NCBI RefSeq assembly: GCF_027942865.1
Contig: NC_134519.1
Location: forward strand, 18,510,248 to 18,574,247
Direction of reading: 5' to 3'
Source: Odontesthes bonariensis
Lineage: Eukaryota; Chordata; Actinopteri; Atheriniformes; Atherinopsidae
DNA length: 64,000 nt
How positions within the stretch are numbered: the stretch's first letter is position 1; the number at the start of each line of letters is the position of its first letter. The notes under the pieces were generated by a model. It was not told the origin of the DNA and did no database searches. It worked only from the letters and a program-made list of their open reading frames with translations. Below are positions 50,101-62,100 of this stretch, in pieces. The position numbers and the translations under genes are program-made.

Positions 50101-53100
50101 TTTCTGGCTTTATGCGTTGGTCTTTGTAGGCTGGGAGCCACCATTCCGAGCCCAGCTTACCCAATATCACACCTCTACAAAGTCCATCCAGCTTAAGTGT
50201 CCTCACGTAGATCAAAAAGGCCTCCAACCACCTCCAAGAGGGAAAGAGGACGATGAAAGAATTTTCAAAAAGAGAGACAGACAATTCCCCACACTGAATG
50301 GCTTTTCTGAACTCACAGGTTCTTTCCCAGCTCCAGACGGGCTCACCCAGTCCTGGCCCCTCCCACAGACCTCAGCAGTGTGTACTCAGCACAACCTGTG
50401 CCATCATGCCCAAGGATACACCGCTGACAGCTACAGGTCATTGCAGTACAGACACAGGGTGGCACACATTCATGAATGATGCAGCTCTTGCCTTTAGTCG
50501 AACAGCTCTCTTGCTAACACATGACACGAGGACACATATTCAGGATTGCGCACTGGCCAGGCATTCACAAAGACAAAAAGGCAGATAGCAAACAACATAA
50601 GCGTCTGCATGGAGGAGACTTCAAACCCGATGTGAGCAGTGGCATGCATCCACACTTTTACACTTTGTACATCAATTATGTTTCATCGCTCCACCACACC
50701 ACATGGACTCCGATCATAAACAGGGCAGATGGAAAACAAGGACTATAGGTTCACACCTGTTCTCCATAATTCTTTGGAATTCCAGGTTGATATGAAAACA
50801 ATTAGCCAATAAAACAAAGTATGCATCAGGAAGAATGAAAAACATTTTTGCTTGTCATGTTAATCCTTGAAAGTGTCGTATTGGACTTTCATAAAGTTAA
50901 GGAGTTTACAAGACACATTTCAAATGTGACTTACATCCATTCATTATCGCTTCCCAGGTTAGGGCAGATCTTGTTTTCCTGGACAGACCAGTCCATCCAA
51001 CAGCTAACACAGAGAACCATTTACAAACACTCCTGTGGCCATGTAGGAATCACTACTGACCTAACATGCATATCTCCTAAATACAGGGATTTTGTTATAA
51101 AACTGGTTAGTTGTTTTCTTAGACTATAGACTTTCCTAAACTCCCAAGAGCAAAAAAGACACAGATCTATTGTTAAAAGCTGAGTGCACATAATCAAAAG
51201 TTCTAGCTTCTTGAATCAGAGAATTCCAAACAGTTTTAAATCAAGAACTGATTGTGGATTGCTGAACGGGCAAAAAAAAAAAATCAATGCAAAAACACCA
51301 GGAGCTGCAGCGGTTGTCCTACTGTCAGATGATTGGTGGTCCAATCCCCAGCAATTGCTCCTCACTTGTGAGTCGAGAGTCTACTAAATTAATGTTACGT
51401 AATGTCAATCTTTTCGCAATTTCACAAACCAAAAATGATTGATAATAAACAAAATGTTTTCACTGCAGAACGTTACTTACAGAAATCTCTCTCCCCAGAC
51501 ACACGTGTTATCTTTTCACTTAGGACACTGGTTGCTCATCAGCAGCATCACTGTGTCGCTTCAGCCTCCACATTTTGTCACTCAGCAGTTGCTAATAGCC
51601 TGTATACAGCACCAAGCCGTCTCTGCGGCATTCTACAGAACACAGCTTTGAAAAAGTGCAAGGCCTGATACTATACGGTGGCTTAAAGAGGGTGAGAAAG
51701 AGCGGGGGAATGAGATATTATAATCTTAAGCACTGTACAATAACAGTCTTCCAGACACAGAGGTTTAGACTTACCCACCTAGTATTCAACACCCCTGGGA
51801 AGAGCATCAAGGGAGGGTGAAATCTGAGAGCGAGGGATGACGGGAGAGTAGCGATAAGAAGCAGGCTGACAACACCTCTCTCTAAAACCGAGGCTAAAGA
51901 GGCAAGATGAGTTTGCTAATTGGTAAGACGCTGAAGGTTTGATGTAGTGCAAAAAGGTTACCGCTGACTGTGGCAGGGAGCTCACGCATGAGCTCACACA
52001 TCTCTGTGTGCATGTTTATGTCAATGATTAATTAGCTTGCAGGAACTCCCACGTTTGTCACCCTGGGCTTCCCTGTTCGTTTGTACCACTGCATTAATAA
52101 TGTCTGAGACTAATGGAAATGAATAAAGGGGACATTTCAAATTCAGTGCTCATCAGTGCCCAAACCTTTTTTCTCTCCCCCCCAGACAATCACAATAATT
52201 GCCCTTTTCCTAAAATTGGGGTGATGGTAAACACTGCCAAAGTGTATTCTTCAATAAACTGGACAGAATATTATCTCTAACTACACAGCAGATGTTGGAT
52301 TTAATGTCACGGAAGCACAGCTCCAAATTGTTCCAAAATGACGATCAATTATTTCTTTAAATATCACATTAACTGCGGCAGAAATTATTATCACGTGTGA
52401 ACCTGTCTGGGGAGTAGAAATTATTATAGAAAATTATCCTTTGTATTTCGGCTATACCCTCCAGTAGGGTTATACTGACTGATTATTAAAAGAGATGCAT
52501 GAAGGCCGGAAATAATGGAAATTAGAGAGAGCAAATTTAAAGGTTACGAACAAGAAAAAAAAGAAAAATTCTGCCAATTATCACATTGTTGCACTACCGT
52601 GTCTCTGTGACTTCGGTTGATTTTCTGATCAGGATAATAAGCCCAGTTACTTATTTCTGTATTGTCAAACATATGCGTCATACAGCTCGAAAGGAGAAGC
52701 TCCCTCTATGCAACACTGAATCCAAGATGAATTTGAGCTAAAATCTACTGATAATGCTGTTAAAAAGAATATAAAAAATTGACAGACGCAAAAGAACCTC
52801 TCGGCAACCTCCCCCACGCTTATTTAACAGAGCTATATTTTCTAAAGATATGTTTTCTCGTCATACTTTCGTGTCATAAAGATTGTGTGTCTGTCTGTAC
52901 ATGTCAGTAATTCAGTCAACGTACAATGTCCCGATAAATCAAAGACGGAGGCTTCGACAGGTCCGCAGAAGGAGCAGGGTCACAGATCTACAGATCAAAG
53001 CTGGAAACGATGTAAGATTGGACTTTAAAAAGACTCATTTCCTTGCACTGACATCGTTAGCCATCTTTCCTGTACGGGGAAATAACTTCAAGTGTTGGCA

Positions 53101-56100
53101 AAAGAAAATCAATTCTGCTTTTGTATATTCATTCACAACATCAATTATTGGAATTATCAAACCATTATTCATTTTGAAAGAGTATAGAATTAAGTAGGGC
53201 TGCAATATCGACTTTATATTTAACATGTTAAAACAGCCAACCGAGGTAAAGTTTTGTGCGATAAAGGACGAAATGTTTTTGAAAAGATGACAGCGATAAT
53301 CACAGTGAAGAGATGTGATTTTATGAGCTGTGTGCAGTGAGCATGTGCTACCAATCATAGAGTAGACGGATTCCTGAGTAGAGGAAAAGCAGATTTAAGT
53401 AGGCGGCAGCGACGTTTTCATAGATGCAGTAGGAGAATAGCACTGGAGTGAGCAAGGGACTGGGTGAATACCAGAGCAGTGTATTGTACTGTAAAAATCA
53501 CACAGAGCACGTGCAGGACTGGTGAGATGAACATAATGCCGGACGGACTGAAAACTGCAGCCTGCTTGAGGCTTCTGTCTGAACTCGTTTAGCTCATGAA
53601 CGAGGAGATGAAAGTGAAGCATCTGTGCCATCTGATCACAGAAGCACACCAAGTTGACATGTTGCTACTAAGGCTTTCACAGAAATTTTAGTTTGCGACT
53701 GACTGTTATACAAATAACAAAAAAAGTCTTCCATCTATTTATTTCATGCCACTTCTGTGGCATAGGTCTAATCATAGTTTATTAATATGTGTGGGCTTTA
53801 TGATGAGAGGCGCCATCTGTTGAGGTTAAACATTGGAACAGATATTTTCTTTCATCTTTCAGGCCCAAAGGCAGATATAACAAGTTAAGCGCCAAACAAT
53901 TATTGCCATTAAAACACAGCAAAGGAAGGGTGCAGAACCAGATGAAAGGAGGGCCATACATTGGAAAATTCAGTGGAAATGGCAATGTGACATTTCTGTT
54001 TAGATTAATCGAAATAACTAATGATTGTGCAAAATATTCCACTCGAACGACCTCAATCAGGAGATTATGAAGTAACTGAGTTCTGACCATTCACTGCAAG
54101 TGAAATATGAGGACAATTCAACAGAGCGAAAGGCAACTTAATAATATACACAACACAAATCAACGGCACTGTGACAATGCATGCTGCCACTTGCAGCTTG
54201 CCAACAAATCTGGTCTCATCCATCATAATGCATTATGCATGATGCCAGAACGCTGTCTTTACAAGTGCAGTATGTGGTGACAATGAGAGAATGTTTCATC
54301 CCCGATTGATTAGCCTCTAATTCACAATGCAATAGAGTTAAACCGCCTTTAGTTTCTCATTTTCCCACAGGGTGGGCCGCAGAGCACAGACGGCACAGAC
54401 ACCCCCCCACCCCCAAACACCATTCATTATCAAAAGCTATTAATGACTCTTAAAGCTTAATCAAATCTGGCATAGACCCACTGGGATGTTGCAGGCATAC
54501 AAGTTGTTTTTGGACTCTTTACAGTAAAGACATCCAAAGACTGGTTGTCCTTTGATTGGGAAAATGTACAGTAATAAATGTACTGACACAAGGGAAGAGC
54601 ATAAGCAAGATAATCAATGACTGTTATTATTTGTAATCCCGACGACTTTTTATCGCTGCATTAACAGAGCATCTGGGGTAAATGAAAGGGAAGCAGTCCA
54701 TGAGGACAGCATCTACATATACAGTTGTCCTTTAATCCTACCAAAGGACTAGCCATTAAGTAATCAGACCCCAGATTTGTTTAGGGCTACAATCAGTTCA
54801 ATTCAGTTCAGATGAGAGAAAAGAGAATGAGGCAAAAGTAGGGCTTTACCGCCAGAAGAGCTAAATGAGAGAGGGAGAGAGAGCACAAGAATCAAAGGGC
54901 TGAGCTCTCTCGATGATGCAGATCGAGAGATCGAGGGAATGAATGAGATTGAGATTGAGGCACATTCCCCTTGGTCCACGTGTTCACTTCTTTTTTTTTT
55001 TTTTTCTTCTCAGTCTCCCTCCTTCCCTTTCCTTTTGTTTTGTTTAAAATTTAACAAGGTCTGGAACAGCGGAGGGCTGAAACGGGCATCCGGGGTGTTT
55101 TGGCTCAGCTTCGTGTCACATGCAGGGGCCATGTGAACACAGTGGCACTGAGCGAAAGTGGGGAGGAGGAGGGTGAGGGGGTGCAAGGGTAGCAGGGCAG
55201 TGAGAGAGAGTCATGGCGAGACAACTAAAGAGGGGAAAGCCTTTAACCAGAGGTACTGGAAAGCGTTGCAAGGCAGAAAAGTGAGCAGAGTTTAAAAAAA
55301 AAAAAAAAAAGTGCATTTACGAAACAAACTCCACTAACAGAGACAGAATGGGGCTGGCCACAGAAGAGTAAGAATCTGCAAGGGTATGAAATCCAAAAGA
55401 GAGGCACAAGCTCTGGGAAAGTGACGGGTAACTTCCTGGTACAGCAGGTGACAGCTCAACGTTTTTTTTTTCAGGGATCTGGCGAATTATCAAACTGCAG
55501 AGCGAACAGCAAGGGACAAGCAAATTGCCATGTTAATGATTGAGACCAGCAGGAGTGTTGTCTCCCGAGTCTGTCTGGGTTGAAACCGAGCGTTCAGCTT
55601 GACAGATCTCAGACACACCGTCGTGATATACACTGACGTGACAATTTAGTAGGCACACCTGTTACTTCAATGCAAAACCATGCAACAGCCCCGCTATAAT
55701 TCTTATCTTTATTAGGGCTTATGATTGCCCGTTTTTTTTGCATGCGATAAGCTTTTCATTAATCCACTGAATGTGGAGATTAATATGAACACATCTGTAA
55801 CCAGGTCACAATAAAATACCTTCATGAAAGGGGATACTTTTCTGATACTTCAAATTATTCAAACCTGCAAAAATCTTTTAAGCCACGATAAAACAAGCAG
55901 AGGGAAAAAAAAATATGACATTACGTTGTTGTGTAACTAATAAACAGATTGTACATGGTACAGGCTGTACCATGTCAGCTCATTTCCAAGTCTTTATCTT
56001 ACTCTCACTTGCCAATGGGGAAGTATCACACTTGCACAAGCATTTTTTGAGAGAGGCGAACTTTAAACTGGGTCATTTCCCATCAACCACTCTGACCCTC

Positions 56101-59100
56101 TTGTAGAGAAAGAGCTCCACCCAAACCTGCGTTATCTAGCTATATCCAGATTAGGCAAACAATGATTTGAGGACAGTCTCCTAACACTTTGAATTCCCCT
56201 AACAATGGTGTTTGCAAAACACATAATCTCTGCAGCCTCGCGTTTCCGACGGACACAAAAATGACTCTGTTGGCTCTGATGGCAAAATATTCAATACAAA
56301 GCTGCCCCAAAACCAAACCGAATCTTACCTTTTTTTCATTTACTAAGTGAATGTTAAAGGAAAATGAAATGCTATAACACAAAAAGCCAAATGCCCTCTC
56401 TTGAGACTCTGGCTTTGTAAAACAAATCAGCGTTTGTACCACCAGTGTGGGGGTATTTAGAAACCTCCCATCCAGGAACTGACACAGTTCTGTCCTGTAA
56501 ACTAGCAGGCAAGAATGTCTCGTGTTCCCTAATCGGAATTTTTGGGCCTCTGTAATGCTGAGGGTTGCAGATGTTGCCTGGTATTAGGCCGTGCTGCTGC
56601 TGATCAAAGCTGCGGATAGTGAGCCCCTGCTGGCTTGTCTCTAATCCTCTCTCATGCATGTGGTCAGAGCTGGAGCTGGAGCTGGTGTTCAGCTCAGGGA
56701 CAGTGGGCCTACTCTATGACCCGGCTGAAGAAGGGAATCTTTCCACTGCCTTTGCTAGTGGGCACAATCAACTCTGACCCTGCAAAGTTCCCGTGGTGCA
56801 TTTGGCAAGGGCAGCTTGACAGACAGCTCATAGGCTAGGCTTGTCCCATAAGGCTGGCAGGCAGAAACCACTGCCCATCCCTACCCCCTTTCCCAATTCC
56901 CCATCTAAGATATTCCTGCTGGCAGACTGCAGTGACATATCAGACAGACATCACTCAAGACAGCCTAGATTCAGCTGCTTAGCACAAAGCAATGATAACT
57001 TCTATTGCATTTTCCCTTTTTACTAACTCCTACAGGGGGTTCAACCCAAACATAACTATATAAGGATGTACATCTATTCACAGGAAAAGCTCTTAAAGTA
57101 TGCTAGTCCTCTACCTGTTCCTTTTTCACTTTTTAGTATATTTCAAACACAATTCTGACAGCGACCGGTAATTCCTGGAATGAACGGCAATAAGCTAAGG
57201 AAAGGTAGAGATACGGGGAAGACAAATGGAAACTGTCAGATGGTGTGAGGGAGGAGGAGACACGAGAAAAGATAGTGAGAAGAGAGGGTGGAGGATCGAT
57301 CATGACACAAAATTGAGAGAGGGAGGACAATTTCGCGTGAGAGGAGAGAAGGGGAGAGATTTCAGCCAAGAAGGCAATCTATATGAGACAGAAAACAGTT
57401 CCCCTGGTTGTAACTGCTACAAACTGAAAGCACCATCCTCTCAACGCCCGCCTCAGTACACACACATGCGCATATCCTCTGAGGCGCAGCTGTCTAGCTG
57501 AATGCTGAAGCTGTTGTGGGCACATTTTATTTAAGACCAACTCTGCCTGTGTGGCGCGCATGTGAAGAGAAATACATGAATATATTCTTTAATTGCTCAC
57601 TTGTCTCTGTGGAACACACAGAAAAAGAAGAAAAAACATCCCACTGACACATGCATATTGGATTTGAGCGTTTCAGCGTAGTGCCTCATTTCAGCAAAAC
57701 ATTATTCCAGGAGGCTTCGGATAGATGACGGGTTGTACTTTATGAGCAAGTTAAACAGATCTCAGTGAAAGTTAGTTTCATGTCAGTCGTAAAAAACATC
57801 ATTTGAATAACAAAATCCATTCAAAGCAATCCACAGGAGAGGATGCTATCAGGATAATCAGTGGCTGCTAATGGACACAACAAAACATTGACAAACAGTC
57901 GCACAGCCTGTTTTCTCTGGCCTTTAAAAACTGTTCTCACAGAAGTGCAAGTCCTAGAGTGGGAGTAATCTGGCGCGCTGACTGTACGAAGAGAGCAGCG
58001 TGGCAAAGACAAGACAGAGTGAGTGGTTCTTTGCTTAATAGCTGCCACAGAGCTCGCTGCAGAAAGCCGGGAGCTTCATTAAGCCTTTAAACCCTGCAGA
58101 GTCCTTTAAGTCATCACGTCACTGGCCGCCGCCGCCTCCTCAGAGTCCCTAAGGTAGGACTGCAAAGACATAGTTCTAAAGTGAGATGTCACAAAGCTTA
58201 GAGTAAATCTGGAATGATCACGGTCTTTTGAAAATGGTAACATCTTCCATCAGCATGGAATATTCACAATTACATTACTAGCAGACAGTTAGCCTGTCAT
58301 GTATTACTCACGGCTCTTCTGACATTTCCTTTTCCTCTTACGCTTCGGTTGGATGCTCTTATTTTATTGTTTCTTCCTGCCTTCAGAAAATGCTTTAATT
58401 TGAAAGAGAATTTTAAGCCGCAAGTCAAAAAAAATTCATATCCACTTTATCCAAGTCAGGGTAGCACGAGATTGTTTTTTATTTCCACTGCAGTACCAAA
58501 CATTGTCCGTCTATTATGCACGCCAGTAAAATAAAAACATAGTCACATGCTACGTGCGTAGTACACACTTCTGTGATACTCTGTCATTTAAAGATGCTTT
58601 GGAGTTTCCCCAGAAACTCAGAGTACTGTTAGCAGTGGAGTTGTGGCTTGATCCCAAAGCAATAAACCAGAGTTGTTGTCTGGATTTTCAAAAGAAAGAA
58701 AAAAAAGCACTTCAATAAGAGTGAGCCAATGAGCATCAGATTACAAATACTTTTTTACCACTGCTGCAGAGAAAACGTATGGTATCCTCCTCCCTACGCT
58801 GTAATGGCTGTCACCGATGTGCAAAGCTGGAACGATTTGCGAGCAGATAGAGCATTTACTTTTTGTAAAGCCAAAGTCGGTGTCCGAACAATCTCCATTA
58901 TATCAGTTCTGAGTGAGCAATTCTTCCTGCCAAGTTTCCCTTTTTCTGGCAGACGGTGGGAGCGACGTAGGAATTACTTGAAATTACCTGCAGCAAGCTC
59001 ACAATATCTGCATCACCGACTCTAATTTTGAGCGGCTCAAGCTATAGAGCTGCATGGAGCTGAGAGGGAATCAATAACTTTGTAGTTGCCAGATAGTTTC

Positions 59101-62100
59101 AAGCCCTGTCTATGCTGGTGGCCAATGATTTTACTCTTGAAGCGCACCGAATCTCCACATCAACATTTACATTTTGCGGAACACAGTTCCTTCCATGCCA
59201 ACACACATGACCCTCCCAGTCCCTTAGGTGGAAATATATAGTGAATATTCACCAAAATCAACAGATAATCTGCAATCCCATGTCAACTTTACAGGCGTAA
59301 ACAATAAGAACACTTAAAGGTAGGGTAAGAGATCCTGGATTTTGAGTCCAGCGAAGCTGCATTTTGAAAATACACAGGTAAAAAGTCCCAACCCTTTTCT
59401 TCACTTTTCCCCCGAAGGCACGCCTCTAGAGTACATGAACGCGCACAAGCACGAAGGTGCACGAGCGCTGTTCTGACAGCAAGCATCGATCGTTGCCGTA
59501 TTTAGTATATGATAACTATATGTTTAATAATGCTAGGTGCTAGCCAAGCTGGCTCTAGTTTAGCTTCCTGCCAAGCTTCTGGACGTTCACGGAGCAGGGT
59601 ACGCGCACAGGGAGAAGGAGGGGGAGGGAGGAGCAGATTGCAGTTTGATAGACGGCATCAGTATCCAATCATTGTGAACGGTCCGTTCACAATGATTGGA
59701 TACTGTTTTTCCTAGATTGTACGTTCTAGAGGCCACTAAAACTTTTCATTTTTGTGTCAAAACTTTTAATTAATTGGTTGCAATGGGGGTGTGAAGAGTA
59801 TTTCAAGCAATATGTAAAAAAATGTTCGAGAAAAAGATCCCCTACCCCGCCTTTAAATGCAACTCAGTCAAGTATAGCTGAACCCAATAATATACATAGA
59901 GTTCAATGACTATCTTCTTGAGAATGTTCAAAATCAAAAATGCAGAAGTTCCACGTTAAGTAGTATTATTTTTCAGACTTATCACAAGTACATCTTCTAA
60001 AACTCCCCCGAGACACAAAAGGTTCTGGCAGAATCCCTTAAGGTCAAAATGAGAAAAAAAAAAATTCTAAAAGCCAGTGAATGTGACATTGTAGCTACAA
60101 AACGATTCATTCAGAAATGTATAAATAAATAAATCTTTTTTTTTTACTCTTTAACTGAGCAACCAAATTACTTCTGCACTTCAACAAACTACATTCAAAC
60201 AATAAAGATGAAATGTTTGTTTGCAAGAAAGTTTGGATCCCCTTTGTAAAATGGAACATTCTTAATTCTTAATAAACCTGTGATATGAACTTGGAAATAG
60301 GATTATCTGGCATGGAATAATCCACATGTCCATTTCAGAAGGGTAAGGGAGCTAAAAAAATAAATGATGTGTGTCGAAGAGCATGCATGAGTGTGTTTAC
60401 AAAGCTGAGTTGGCTAATAAATCTAAATAATTTAGTCTACTTCGATGGTATCTTTAAGAACTCCTGCTCAAACCCTTTTCTAGAGTTCGTTTCATGTGAC
60501 TATGCCGTTTTGTCTTCTTGCAAGTTTACAAACACAAATACGCTCCCTCTGGCGAGGCGAATATACAGTAACCATCCAAGCAGGGGGTACTTTCATTACC
60601 TGGTGAACTGAGGATCTCCTTTCACCAGAGCAAAAGCCCTGCTACAAAGCCACGCTGACCTGCAGCCTTTACTTTTATGTACCTAGATTCGCAATTAAAT
60701 CCATGGCTGTGACTCAATGTACAGACAGAAAAACCTCTTTAAACCTCAAGTCTCCTGAGGAAGTGGATTTTTATTTAGAACTGGATCATTTTGGGACTGT
60801 CTGCCACAGAATGTACATGTATTGATTAAATAAGTCGATGCTTTTTTTTTTTTTTTCCCTCTTTCTACACAAATTCTAATAAAGCTGGCTGGGCATTACA
60901 AGAGACTCTTGTGTGGGCAGCTCTGAAAGGATCACTCATCAGCCTGCCAAAGAGGACAGCGGCCCTTTGATCTAGGCGGCCTTCTGTACATGTGTATGTG
61001 TTTGTGTGCCTTGTGCAGCGCGGTGTGTTTTCTCATTTGGCCACAGCAGTCTTTGCACTCAAAGCATGACCTGACCCCTTCAAAGTCAAACTGGTCTCTG
61101 CATTGTCTGAAGGATCTGCCATGATGCACCATGGCAACTCCTTAACTTTACAGCCTCTTCACATCATTCTCCTGCTAACCTAATCACGCCGAGTACCTCG
61201 TCTGTCAGTCATATAACACGACATTCTGCCTTGCTGACAAACTGAAGCTCTAGGTTACCACTGAAATTGCACAGTGCTTTATCTATTGAGCAGCTAAGCA
61301 ATAAAACACTGCTTGGATATTGCACTTCCTGCATCAAAGGCCACTCTGCGTGCACAGGCATGCAGACAAAAAGGCCTTTAGAGTGACAGAGGTCTACAGT
61401 TGTGGCAGCTGTGCCTTAGAGTCAGCCAGCAAGTCAGCTGAGGCTGGCCCTATCTCCCCTCTCTACCCAGAACAACCATTCAAAGTCAGCTCAACATGTG
61501 TCAGCACACTATCCCATCACACCCCCTTCCTCCACTTCCTTCTCAGCAAACGTGCCTGACATTCTGGAGGAGCCAGCGTACATTCCTTGCGTGCCTCCAT
61601 CGTATAAGGAAACAGCAGAGCCGGCCAGACATGTCACAAGGGCATTAGGACTGCTTTTCCTTTTCCAGTGCGTGTCTGTGCGGGTATCAAAGTATTGTTC
61701 ATTGTCCTTCCACCTGCTGCTGAATGAGAATTAGGCCTCTTGTGGAGATTGCAGCCTGGGTGTTGAGTGGTGCTCTTGGCTATGGGGGAGCTGGGGGAGG
61801 GCTCAGGTGACCACAGTTAAGCTGTCTCACATGGGACGTAGAGGCGTTGCTGCAGCTACATCGCAGCAGACTGCACAGGCTCCTGCAAGGTTAGATTTTT
61901 TTTTGGTTTTTTTGTCCTCTAAATACGCACTCATCCACATGAGCCCCTGAGTGAACGCTCATAAAGCTTACCATATGAGTCTCTTTAAATCAAATAATTT
62001 TAACAATACCTCGAGCAGTCCAGACTTTTACGAGCACAAAAGGTCCCGAAGCACATGCGATTGTGAATGTGAACACATGAGGCCATTTTTAACTTCCTGC

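Larger units (their letters stand above)
44456..59313. other. phlpp1 intron 1 (large middle part), no gene seen
   Basis: Nearly 15 kb without a recognisable exon, RNA gene or protein domain. Composition is AT-rich, with homopolymers and several TAAT-rich stretches (about 49250-49400, 52300-52460, 54200-54480) that look like candidate conserved noncoding elements. A possible Tc1-type transposon end lies at 55628-55700. Confidence 0.5.
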
